Source: Methylophilaceae bacterium (lineage in GTDB: Bacteria > Pseudomonadota > Gammaproteobacteria > Burkholderiales > Methylophilaceae). From it: 64,000 nt of DNA. The notes below the pieces were generated by a model, which was given only the letters and a program-made list of their open reading frames with translations, was not told where the DNA came from and did not search any database. Shown here piece after piece: positions 55,811 through 64,000 of this stretch (positions within the stretch are counted from its first letter, which is position 1; each line of letters begins with the position of its first letter). The stretch spans positions 546,905-610,904 of the forward strand of contig JABFRO010000002.1 in the NCBI GenBank assembly GCA_013141125.1, read 5' to 3'. A program made the position numbers and the translations under genes.

Positions 55811-56014
55811 TTAATGAACGGTAGTTTTGTTTTTTTGCCCCACATTACCGATCGATTTATCAGGGTTTAAGCAGACTTCTGCCTGCCAGTTCCAGTCGCG
55901 CGTATGGCGACTCCAGCGCTCTGGTTTTTTAGCCTTGGCCATCGCATAAACCGCCTGGCGTTGCTTCAGTATCCCCTGATCTTCGCCGGTGTGGCATTGC
56001 TCCGGTGTTACAAA
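55811..56014 (-). pseudogene. Transposase C-terminal remnant (IS3-type integrase)
   Basis: A - strand frame encodes QRQAVYAMAKAKKPERWS, RHTRDWNWQAEVCLNPDK, a tail typical of IS3/IS150-type transposase C-termini. There is no start and no catalytic core. Different in sequence from the IS3 element at 56313. Confidence 0.5.
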
Positions 56015-56140
56015 TTAAACCGAGATTTCCCATTACAAATAAATTCTAATGGAAACCATTAGGCCAAGTAATTGATTGCTATTATATTTCAGTCATATCT
56101 GATCTAAAATAAGCCATCGCGATTTCAGTGCAGAGGACTT
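56015..56140. other. Left flank of the IS1380 fragment
   Basis: AT-rich, no gene. Presumably the IS1380 left end with its promoter; the inverted repeat could not be verified because the other end is missing. Confidence 0.3.
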
Positions 56141-56317
56141 ATGGGATTTGACCTGCGTTTTAGCGATAAGGAAATCACCGCCTGGGGTGGCATGGGGTTG
56201 ATGAAACGGATGCTCGATCACTTGGGATTTGAGTCTGCCCTTTCGACTTCCGGTTTGCCGCAACCCGGCAGCAATCGGGGCTATCGCCCGGAACAACTCA
56301 TCACCCAATTCATGTAG
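56141..56317 (+). pseudogene. IS1380-family transposase N-terminal fragment
   Basis: 58 residues: MGFDLRFSDKEITAWGGMGL, then MKRMLDHLGF, LPQPGSNRGYRPEQLI, the start of IS1380 transposases. Cut off at 56312/56313 by the IS3 element, whose first bases supply the TAG stop. The rest of the transposase is not found beyond the IS3 element. Confidence 0.8.
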
Positions 56318-56320
56318 CGG

Positions 56321-57192
56321 TCAAGTAATTTCGGACACCTCAATCGGTTGTTTTGCTGCAAATTGTTGTTCAAATACCAAGGGTGCAACATTCCCCAAGG
56401 CGGAATGGCGTCGGATACTGTTATAAAAGCCCACGATGTAATCTGTTACATCCTTTGTAGCCTCCAGTTGATTGGCATATTTTCGTTGCCATATCCGCTC
56501 CATCTTCAAATTCAGAAAGAAACGTTCCATCACGGCGTTATCCCAGCAATTGCCTTTACGGCTCATGCTGCAAACCATGCCGTGTTGCTTCAGTAGTGCC
56601 TGGTATTCATGGCTGGCGTATTGACTACCCCGGTCGGAATGCAGCAGGAGTCCCGCTTGCGGTCGTCGCTGCCCGATGGCCATGCGCAAAGCCCGGCACA
56701 CCAGCTCCGCCGGCATGGTGGCATCCATCGCCCAACCTATCATTTTGCGCGAGTGCAACTCCATCACCGCCGCTAAATACAGCCAACCGGTTTGCGTACG
56801 AATGTAGGTAATATCCGAGGTCCACGCCTGATTTGACTTGGGCGGATTAAACTGCCGATTCAACAGGTTATCCGCGACAGGTAAATCGTGTTTACTGTCA
56901 GTGGTGTTCACAAATTTCTTTTTCCAAACGGGTTTGAGCCGGGCTTCACGCATCAAACGCCGGACTTTGAAACGCCCGAGGGACAGGCCTTGTTCGCGTA
57001 AGGTATCCACTATACGCCGACTGCCATAACAGCCTTGATGCGCCGCAAACACGGCTTTGACCCTCACGCTGGCGCTGCAAATAGCAGGCGGCTTAGGCCG
57101 TTGCCTGGCGGCGTAATAACCCGAACGACTGACTTGCAATACCCGACACGCCTGATGTACCGCCTTCTCATCTTCCTGAATGATCTGGTAAA

Positions 57193-57196
<4 letters not shown>
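56321..57196 (-). CDS. IS3-family transposase OrfB
   Basis: 291-aa DDE integrase. Catalytic triad Asp128 (WTSDITY), Asp188 (LLHSDRGSQY) and Glu224 (NAVMERFF) with the canonical 35-residue spacing. HTH-like N-terminus for IS3 OrfB. The start ATG overlaps the expected orfA stop (ATGA). The frame is intact. Confidence 0.92.
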
Positions 57197-57489
<293 letters not shown>

Positions 57490-57553
57490 TTTTACGTTCC
57501 TCTTTAGGTGAATAGTAACCTATCAAGGTGTCCGTTTTTATTAGACCATGACA

Positions 57554-58964
57554 CCTTGCGCCGCTGGCGGTGTGGTACGCGCAAAACCCGGACGACACGG
57601 CTGAATTTGAAAAGCAGATGCGCCGCAAGACGCATTATGTGATCCAGCCCGCTTTCCTTTGGAGCAGCATCGCCGAGATGGCGCGCACGCAAGACGGGGA
57701 GCTGCTGCACACTCTGCAAAAGGGCTTCGATTACATCGAGAACGAATCCTTTGCCAGCACCTTCGGCGGGTTGTTTTCCGAGATCAACCTGAATTCGGAA
57801 AAGCTGGGCAAGAACTACACCACGCAAAACGCCACGCTCTGCACGGTAATTAAGGCGATTGCTTAGGGACTGGAAAAGTTCTCTACCAACAAAGACACGC
57901 TGGGCGATGCCTATGAATACCTGATCGGCCAGTTTGCGGCAGGTTCCGGCAAGAAGGCGGGCGAGTTTTACACGCCGCAACAGATTTCCAGCATCTTGTC
58001 GGGCATCGTCACACTCGATAGTCAGGAGCCCGCCACCGGCCAACGCAAGCAACTGGAAAGCGTGTTCGACTTTGCCTGCGGCTCTGGCTCGCTGCTGCTG
58101 AATGTGCGCCACCGTATGGGGCCGCACGGCATCGGCAAAATCGTCGGGCAGGAGAAGAACATCACCACCTACAACCTGGCGCGCATGAACATGCTGCTGC
58201 ACGGGGTGAAGGATTCGGAGTTCGAGATTTACCACGGCGACACGCTGACCAACGACTGGGACATGCTGCGCGAAATGAACCCGGCCAAAATGCCGAAGTT
58301 TGACGCGGTGGTAGCCAATCCGCCGTTCAGCTACCGCTGGGAGCCAAGCGAGGCGCTGAATGATGACATGCGCTTCAAGAATTACGGCATGGCGCCCAAG
58401 TCCGCCGCCGACTTCGCCTTTTTACTGCACGGCTTCCACTATCTGAAGCAGGACGGCGTGATGGCCATCATCTTGCCCCATGGCGTGTTGTTCCGTGGCG
58501 GCGCGGAAGAGCGCATCCGCACCAAGCTACTGAAAGACGGCCATATCGACACGGTGATCGGCCTGCCCGCCAATCTGTTCTTCTCCACCGGCATCCCGGT
58601 GTGTATCTTGGTGTTGAAGAAATGCAAGAAGCCCGATGACGTGCTTTTCATCAACGCCGCCGAGCACTTCGAGAAAGGCAAGCGGCAAAACAGGCTGTTG
58701 CCGGAGCACATCGACAAGATCATCGACACTTACCAGTACCGCAAAGAAGAGGATCGCTATTCCATGCGTGTGGCTATGGAGCGAATCGAGAAGGAAGGCT
58801 ACAACCTGAATATCTCGCGCTACATCAGCACCGCCATGGCAGAGAAGGAAATCAAGCTTGGCGCAGTGCACGAGGAACTGGAAACTCTGGAGCAGAAAAT
58901 CGTAGTGGCCAGGGAGAAGCACAATGCTTTCCTTAAAGAGCTCGGATTGCCGCCACTCCCATAA
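57554..58964 (+). pseudogene. hsdM: Type I restriction-modification M subunit HsdM, truncated, with internal stop
   Basis: Adenine methyltransferase remnant. The N-terminus is missing up to the IS3 end; the frame starts at ..PLAVWYAQNPDDTAEF. TAG at 57864-57866 interrupts an otherwise continuous frame (VIKAIA*GLEKFSTNKDTLGDAYEYLIGQ). Beyond it the methylase domain is complete: SAM motif FDFACGSGSLLL and catalytic NPPF (ANPPFSYRW), and the natural C-terminus ELGLPPLP. A protein could restart at 57996. No hsdS or hsdR is nearby. The G+C looks higher than in flanking genes. Confidence 0.88.
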
Positions 58965-59246
58965 GGCTGATCTGCTAAAGTTTGAAACAGTATATTGTCA
59001 TTTGATTTTTGATTTGAACGACAGACTGGTTGGGCCGAGGAACAGACGTTCAACATAATATCCTCGACCGTCTGCCAAATCTGCAAAGCCGACTTTGAAG
59101 AAGGAACAACAAGCAGCAAGTACGGTTTGTGCTGAGACCTTTGATTGCCGATTCGGGCTAATGGTTACAGGTGGCGGTTTTAGTCGGAATCACTGGCGGA
59201 TTTGAAGTGGAATAGGCAACCCGCTTCAAACCCGCCAGAGCGTTCG

Positions 59247-59519
59247 CTATTCAGCTGTTGCCGGGTCTATCATCCCTCTGATTTCCGCAATGCTATTGGC
59301 GGGGAAGCCCCCCAGCTCGGCGTGTTCACGAATGGCATCGGCATTGGGCGCTATGTAAATGCAATAGACTTTATCGTCCGTGATATAGCTTTCCTGCCAC
59401 TGTACACCTGTGCTCAGGTTACGCAGAATGCCGCAGGATTTTTGTGAAATTGCCTGTAGCTCCTGCGCCGTTAACTTTCCTGCTCCGGGTATGTTACGTT
59501 CAATAATAAATTTTGGCAT
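59247..59519 (-). CDS. DUF4242 (SCO4226-like) small protein
   Basis: 90-aa ferredoxin-like-fold protein. PKFIIERNIPGAGKLTAQELQAISQKSC and VYCIYIAPNADAIREHAELGGFPANSIAEI match the DUF4242 family, some members of which bind nickel. GAGAGGA sits before ATG 59519. A TetR-type operator (59546-59561) lies 27 bp upstream, shared in sequence with the tetR gene. No enzymatic activity is established. Confidence 0.8.
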   Translation of the reverse strand: MPKFIIERNIPGAGKLTAQELQAISQKSCGILRNLSTGVQWQESYITDDKVYCIYIAPNADAIREHAELGGFPANSIAEIRGMIDPATAE

Positions 59520-59545
59520 GTTGTAATCCTCTCTAATATATAAAA

Positions 59546-59561
59546 ATATGACCGGTCGTAT
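59546..59561. promoter_or_regulatory. TetR-type operator, DUF4242 promoter
   Basis: ATATGACCGGTCGTAT, a palindrome with one mismatched pair. On the - strand TTGGCT and CATATT with an 18-nt gap bracket it, so bound repressor would block the promoter. Confidence 0.7.
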
Positions 59562-59582
59562 ATATGCCAGCCAAAAAAATAA

Positions 59583-60176
59583 TCAGGCTTTAAAGTATCC
59601 GCCCAATAAATCTTCGCAACACGCTCGAATGGGCATTACCGATTGCTCAATCTTCATGCGCAAAAGTGCGCCTTGCCAAGTATTCAGCAACAAGTCCGCC
59701 ATACGCTCTGCACTTTTGTCGGCTCTGACACTACCTTCCGCTTGCGCTCGGGTCAGCCCCAACACCAGTAAATCACGATAACGTCCGATTGCCTGCTTTA
59801 GCGAAAACCTGCAAAGTTCGCTGGTATCGCCAATTTCTCCCATTAAGTTTCCCAATAAGCACCCCCCCTTGAAATCGCCTTGCTCCAGATCATGGATCAA
59901 GGCGGCAAAATAAGCCTGAAGTACGGACAAGGCATCCAGTTCGGGATTATTCAGATGATCTGTTAATTGCTGGATAAAAGGCTCGATGTAATGTGTGACG
60001 ACTTCCGCGCCAAACGCCTCTTTACTTTCAAAGTATTGATAAAAAGAACCTTTGGGGATTTTTACCGCATCCAGAATTTCCTTTAAGCCCGTTCCGTGAT
60101 AACCCTGAGCCAGCAACAGGTTTACGCCTTGTTCCAGTAATTGTTCACGCTTGTTTGGCTTATCCAGTTTGTTCAT
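59583..60176 (-). CDS. TetR/AcrR-family transcriptional regulator
   Basis: 197-aa repressor. HTH: EQLLEQGVNLLLAQGYHGTGLKEILDAVKIPKGSFYQYFESKEAFG (~10-55). The C-terminal ligand domain has two adjacent Cys near residue 187 and Cys at 103/120; electrophile sensing of the AcuR/NemR type is possible but not shown. Start: ATG 60176 matches the family N-terminus; the frame extends to 60218 through the operator. Predicted transcription starts within a few bases of the ATG, suggesting a leaderless message. Confidence 0.85.
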   Translation of the reverse strand: MNKLDKPNKREQLLEQGVNLLLAQGYHGTGLKEILDAVKIPKGSFYQYFESKEAFGAEVVTHYIEPFIQQLTDHLNNPELDALSVLQAYFAALIHDLEQGDFKGGCLLGNLMGEIGDTSELCRFSLKQAIGRYRDLLVLGLTRAQAEGSVRADKSAERMADLLLNTWQGALLRMKIEQSVMPIRACCEDLLGGYFKA

Positions 60177-60182
60177 ACATTC

Positions 60183-60211
60183 ATTATATGACCGGTCGTC
60201 TAAAATGGCAA
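60183..60211 (-). promoter_or_regulatory. tetR promoter with embedded operator
   Basis: On the - strand TTGCCA (60206-60211), 17-nt spacer and TATAAT (60183-60188). The ATGACCGGTCGT palindrome (60188-60199) fills the spacer and touches the -10 box, indicating autorepression. Confidence 0.7.
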
Positions 60212-60265
60212 GCGCCATTCGTCACTTTTTAAAGTTTTGAATGGCGCTTGTTTTGAGGGTGGATT

Positions 60266-61207
60266 TTAATCCAGAGTAACCGTGCTGATTAAAGCCTGGC
60301 TGTACAGGTTTTCAATATCTGCACGGCTGGGTTTATGGTTCTGTCCGCCGCGACTGGCAATTTTGATCGCGCCCATGACTGAGGCGAGGCGGCCACAGGT
60401 CAGCCAATCCCAGCCGTGTGCAATGCCGTACAGCAAGCCGGCACGGTAAGCGTCGCCGCAGCCGGTAGGGTCAAGCACTTCCGTGGCTTTTACACAGGGA
60501 ATATCAATGCGTAGTCCATCGGCATAAATGGCGGAGCCATTGGCACCCAAAGTCACGATCAAGGCTTTGACTTTTGTTGCCAAGGATTCAATGGTCTGCC
60601 CGGTTTTGTCCGCAATCAATTGCGCTTCGTAATCATTCACCGCCAGATAATCCGCCAGTTCGATAAAGTGCATTAGCTCTTCGCCGCTGAACATGGGCAA
60701 GCCTTGGCCTGGATCAAACAAAAATGGAATGCCCGCTTCATGACATTCACGCGCATGCTGAAACATGCCGTCACGGCCATCCGGCGCAATAATTGCCAAG
60801 CTAACATCCTTGGTATCTTTCACGCTGTTATGATGAGAAAAATTCATGGCACCGGGATGAAAGGCGGTAATTTGATTGTCGTCCAGATCGGTGGTGATAA
60901 ACGCCTGCGCAGTAAAGCTGCCGTCTATGGTTTTGATATGTGTGGTATCCAAACCATGCGCGCTTAGCCGCGCCGCATAGCCAGCAAAATCCTCGCCTAC
61001 TGTGGCCATAATCACTGGCTTGCCATTTAGCAGTTGCAGGTTGTAAGCAATATTGCCTGCCGTGCCGCCGAATTCACGCCGCATTTCCGGTACCAGAAAG
61101 CCGACATTGAGCATGTGAATCTTGTCCGGCAGGATATGATTTTTGAACTGGTCTTCAAACACCATAATGGTGTCAAAAGCGAGGGAGCCGCAAATGAGAG
61201 TATTCAT
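60266..61207 (-). CDS. PfkB-family carbohydrate/adenosine kinase
   Basis: 313-aa ribokinase-fold kinase. Substrate region GGTAGNIAYNLQLLNGKPVIMATVGEDFAGY and the C-terminal anion hole with catalytic Asp in DPTGCGDAYRAGLLYGI are clear. The overall pattern matches bacterial proteins annotated as adenosine kinase; a sugar substrate is not excluded. Stands alone between the tetR gene and the divergent decarboxylase gene. Confidence 0.82.
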   Translation of the reverse strand: MNTLICGSLAFDTIMVFEDQFKNHILPDKIHMLNVGFLVPEMRREFGGTAGNIAYNLQLLNGKPVIMATVGEDFAGYAARLSAHGLDTTHIKTIDGSFTAQAFITTDLDDNQITAFHPGAMNFSHHNSVKDTKDVSLAIIAPDGRDGMFQHARECHEAGIPFLFDPGQGLPMFSGEELMHFIELADYLAVNDYEAQLIADKTGQTIESLATKVKALIVTLGANGSAIYADGLRIDIPCVKATEVLDPTGCGDAYRAGLLYGIAHGWDWLTCGRLASVMGAIKIASRGGQNHKPSRADIENLYSQALISTVTLD

Positions 61208-61384
61208 ATAAAATTAGAGTATTTTGTGGAAAGCAGCATTATCCGTAGGCTCTATCGCACATGCAAGCAAAGTGCTACCAAAACAAGAGTCACAGTGTTG
61301 GCCAAGATACATGTTAGCAGCGCAGCTTTGCGCTTGTATTTTCATTAGAGCCAATTATTATCCCTTTAATTTTACAAGAAAATA

Positions 61385-62833
61385 ATGACGCAACTAACCC
61401 TAGAGCAACTCAGCACATTTTTTGACAGTGAAGAATTTTGCCAAACCGGTCATGCGCTTATTGATGTGCTTGGCCAATATCTGCAGGAAAACCTGCAAGG
61501 TTCAGGTGCCGTTATCGCCTGGCAAGCTCCGCAAGCCGCCATTATGAACTGGCAACAGCCATTACCATTGCAGCCCACGCTAACGCCAGCCAGCTTTATT
61601 TCTGCGCTGCAGGATAAGGTTTTAGCAGCGAATTTGCATATTCATCATCCACGCAATATGGGGCATCAGGTCGCACCGCCGTTGCCATTGGCCGCTTTGT
61701 GTGATCTGGTAGCGGCGCTGTCGAATCAAGCCATGGCGGTTTATGAAACCGGTCCTAGTGCGACGCTAATCGAAAAACAAGTCGTGCAGTGGATGGGCGC
61801 GTTGGTAGGTTGGTCGGATGCGACGGGGTTTCTGACTTCGGGTGGTGCGCAAGCCAATCTCACAGCTTTGCTGGCTGCGCGGCAATCTGTGGCGGGTTGG
61901 AATGTCTGGCAGCATGGCGTAAGCGCTGGCAAGCCTTTATGTTTGTTTGCCAGCGAACATGCGCATTATTCGGTCAGTCGTGCAGCGGGCATCATGGGGC
62001 TGGGGTCGGATGCGGTCATTAAAGTGGCGGCTGATAGCAAGGGTTGTATGGATGTAAACGCCTTGCAAACGGCTTGGCGGCAATGCCAAACACAGGGTCA
62101 ATTGCCTATCGCCGTGGTGGCTACAGCAGGTTGCACGCCGACTGGCAGCATAGACCCGCTGTTGGCGATTGGCCATTTTTGCCGCGAAAAAAATCTGTGG
62201 TTTCATGTGGATGGCGCACATGGCGCATCGGCTTTACTGTCTCCCGTTCTTGGACAGCAATTGCATGGCATAGCGCTTGCAGATTCTGTTGTATGGGATG
62301 GGCACAAATTACTATATATGCCGGCGGCCGTTTCAGCGGTGCTGTTTCGGGTGCAGAAAAACAGTTATGCTGCCTTTGCACAAGAGGCTTCGTATTTGTT
62401 TCAAGGCAATGAGGATGCCGATGAAGCCTATAATATGAGCTACCGTACCCTGGAATGCACCAAGCGCATGATGGGCTTGAAACTGTGGGCGGCATTTTCG
62501 TTGTATGGCGTAGAAAATCTGGCTGCACTGGTAGAGCAGGTGTTTTCTGTAGCTAGCCTATTGGCGCAAAAGCTGGAGGCTGCGCCGGATTTTGAATTGC
62601 TGATGCAACCACAAACCAATATTGTCTGTTTTCGCCATTTGCCAACAGCAAGACTTAGCGCCGAAGCGCTGAACACGCATCAAGCCAGATTAAGGATGAA
62701 GCTGGTGGAAGATGGTGCTTTTCACTTAACGCAAGTGACATTGCAAGGCCAGTATTGGTTACGCACCACGATCATGAACCCGCTCACCTGCGAAAGTGAT
62801 TTGGACGCGTTACTGCTTGCATTGTCAGTCTAA
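61385..62833 (+). CDS. PLP-dependent group II decarboxylase/aminotransferase-fold enzyme
   Basis: 482-aa fold-type I PLP enzyme of the aromatic-amino-acid/glutamate decarboxylase group. FLTSGGAQANLTALLAAR, WFHVDGAHGASALLS (PLP Asp) and the Schiff-base Lys in DSVVWDGHKLLYMP are visible; HPRNMGHQVAPPLPLAALCDLVAA is the substrate-side block. Substrate cannot be read from sequence. Confidence 0.88.
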   Translation: MTQLTLEQLSTFFDSEEFCQTGHALIDVLGQYLQENLQGSGAVIAWQAPQAAIMNWQQPLPLQPTLTPASFISALQDKVLAANLHIHHPRNMGHQVAPPLPLAALCDLVAALSNQAMAVYETGPSATLIEKQVVQWMGALVGWSDATGFLTSGGAQANLTALLAARQSVAGWNVWQHGVSAGKPLCLFASEHAHYSVSRAAGIMGLGSDAVIKVAADSKGCMDVNALQTAWRQCQTQGQLPIAVVATAGCTPTGSIDPLLAIGHFCREKNLWFHVDGAHGASALLSPVLGQQLHGIALADSVVWDGHKLLYMPAAVSAVLFRVQKNSYAAFAQEASYLFQGNEDADEAYNMSYRTLECTKRMMGLKLWAAFSLYGVENLAALVEQVFSVASLLAQKLEAAPDFELLMQPQTNIVCFRHLPTARLSAEALNTHQARLRMKLVEDGAFHLTQVTLQGQYWLRTTIMNPLTCESDLDALLLALSV

Positions 62834-62854
62834 AGCGGATATGGAAAATTTTCT

Positions 62855-63721
62855 TCAAGACTTAAAGGTATTGCACGCATTTAAATCACCCTGTTCTATA
62901 CCGATTTGAAACCAGTGCATACGTGCCTGGGATGAGCCGTGAGTGAAGGATTCTGGGCTGACGGCTTGGCCCGCTGATTGTTGCAGGCGATCATCGCCTA
63001 CTGCTGCCGCAGCATTGATGGCTTCTTCAATATCACCACTTTCCAGCATGGCGCGTTGTTGGTTGGCATGATGTGCCCACACGCCGGCATAACAATCAGC
63101 TTGTAACTCCAGTAACACAGAGAGTTTGTTGGCATTGGTTTTTGAGCTGCGCTGTTCAGCTGCACTGACTTTGGCGGAGGTGCCGAGCAGGTTTTGCACA
63201 TGATGGCCAATTTCATGGCCGATGACATAAGCGCGGGCAAAATCACCGCCCGCGCCCAGTTTGCCTTCCAACTCGCGGAAGAAATCCAAATCCAGATAAA
63301 CTTTGTGATCACCCGGACAGTAGAACGGCCCCATGGCTGATTGCGCGGAGCCACAGGCCGATTGCACTGCGCCGGTAAACAATACCAGTTTGGGCTGTTC
63401 ATATTGCCTGCCATATTGCGGTAATAGCGTACCCCAAGTGTCTTCTGTGCTTGCCAGTACAACAGATACAAAATCTTTTTGCTGCTCACTTTCAGCCGTG
63501 TGTGCTGCGGGCTGGGTTTGTTGAGGCGTGTCTGGATTGGCCCCTTGTATCATGCCTAATAATTGCAGGGGGTTTTGTCCGGTGAGAAAGCTGACGGCGA
63601 GTACGATAATGATGCCGCCTATGCCAATGCGCCCACCACCGCCAAAGCGCGATCCGCCGGATGTGTCGGCATCTCTTTCATCTTCTAAATTATCGCTTCG
63701 GCGACCGTCTTCCCAACGCAT
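62855..63721 (-). CDS. ypfJ: YpfJ-type neutral zinc metallopeptidase
   Basis: 288-aa membrane-anchored protease. MRWEDGRRSDNLEDERD at the start and one helix after a Gly-rich stretch (GGRIGIGGIIIVLAVSFLTG) are family features. The active site is YVIGHEIGHHVQNLLG (HEIGH), with CGSAQSAMGPFYCPGDHKVYLDL upstream and ELQADCYAGVWAH. Lies 20 bp after the damaged slyD on the same strand. Confidence 0.92.
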   Translation of the reverse strand: MRWEDGRRSDNLEDERDADTSGGSRFGGGGRIGIGGIIIVLAVSFLTGQNPLQLLGMIQGANPDTPQQTQPAAHTAESEQQKDFVSVVLASTEDTWGTLLPQYGRQYEQPKLVLFTGAVQSACGSAQSAMGPFYCPGDHKVYLDLDFFRELEGKLGAGGDFARAYVIGHEIGHHVQNLLGTSAKVSAAEQRSSKTNANKLSVLLELQADCYAGVWAHHANQQRAMLESGDIEEAINAAAAVGDDRLQQSAGQAVSPESFTHGSSQARMHWFQIGIEQGDLNACNTFKS

Positions 63722-63741
63722 GATTTGACCCTTGGCTTTAA

Positions 63742-64000
63742 TTAATGGTGATGCCCATCAGCGCCGTGGACATGGCTATGTTCCACTTCCTCCTTGCTGG
63801 CGCTACGCACATTGGTGACTGTGCATTTGAACAGAACGCGCTCACCACTACTTTGTCGTCTTCAATATCCGTTACTGTATAAAGCACAATGTCGCCAGTT
63901 TCATCTTCTCCTTCAAATTGCATACCTAATACAAGGTCTTCCGCAGGAAAAGCGGAGGCCGGTTCGATTTGTACCAACTCTTCGTCGTATTCACCATAAG
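63742..64000 (-). pseudogene. slyD: SlyD-type FKBP prolyl isomerase, damaged (start outside window)
   Basis: The frame enters from the right edge and reads EELVQIEPASAFPAEDLVLG, then MQFEGEDETGDIVLYTVTDIEDDKVVV, the SlyD domain end. Then the expected NGNHPLAGM is missing (about 26 nt) and the frame shifts. In the shifted frame the natural tail LFKCTVTNVRSASKEEVEHSHVHGADGHHH and its stop (63742) are intact. As read, translation instead runs to a stop at 63738 with an unrelated tail. A real deletion or a consensus error. Confidence 0.8.

Overview
The window reads as chromosomal DNA of a motile, Gram-negative betaproteobacterium. Supporting points are an FlhF/FlhG/FliA/MotCD block, a full flg rod-hook-ring operon, a cbb3 oxidase, PEP-CTERM proteins and separate glyQ/glyS. 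The style fits Nitrosomonadales-like groups (Gallionellaceae or relatives). That placement is inferred from gene content, and no rRNA gene is present to settle it.

Layout. 1-7283 (+): the end of flhF, then flhG, fliA, motC and motD, followed by an EAL/HDOD protein, an HDOD protein and a TPR protein. 7333-12705 (-): methionine salvage genes mtnB and mtnA, a TatD-family nuclease, ribD and an NhaD antiporter. 13092-14020 (+): two PEP-CTERM proteins, one with a likely Cys-Gln thioester domain and one only 72 aa long. 14126-20141 (-): housekeeping genes (SDR epimerase, YgjP-like metalloprotease, PlsC, GmhB, GlyS, GlyQ). 20326-20466 is a MITE-like palindrome, followed by a phospholipid-methyltransferase-like gene.

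21219-32778 (-): flgO-like and lipoprotein genes, then flgL, K, J, I, H, G, F, E, D, C, B. 33005-34653 (+) holds the divergent flgA, flgM and flgN. Sigma-28 promoters precede flgM and flgK, so FlgM/FliA probably gate late flagellar genes. 34740-36827: murI, a CHCC zinc-finger protein and ilvE. 37037-45983 (+): a complete terminal-oxidase unit (SCO copper chaperone, ccoN, O, Q, P, ccoG, a FixH-like protein, the ccoI copper ATPase), with a clear promoter and an inverted repeat ahead of ccoN.

45993-55482 (-): a polysaccharide cluster with an asparagine-synthase-like protein whose glutaminase half is degenerate, several glycosyltransferases, and a 1038-aa fusion of a GT2 glycosyltransferase, a membrane region and a sulfatase-like domain that carries Thr at the nucleophile position. 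55560-58964 is a graveyard of insertion sequences (IS30, IS1380 and IS3-type pieces plus one nearly complete IS3 element) abutting a beheaded hsdM. 59247-64000: a TetR regulator and a DUF4242 gene sharing one operator, a PfkB kinase, a PLP decarboxylase, a YpfJ-type metallopeptidase and a damaged slyD at the edge.

A recurring theme is broken reading frames: two lipoprotein signal peptides, the IS3 orfA, hsdM, a GT2 gene and slyD. They mean either real decay or assembly/consensus errors. The strongest candidates for new biology are the GT2/sulfatase-like fusion, the GATase-dead asparagine-synthase-like protein beside it, and the thioester/PEP-CTERM pair.
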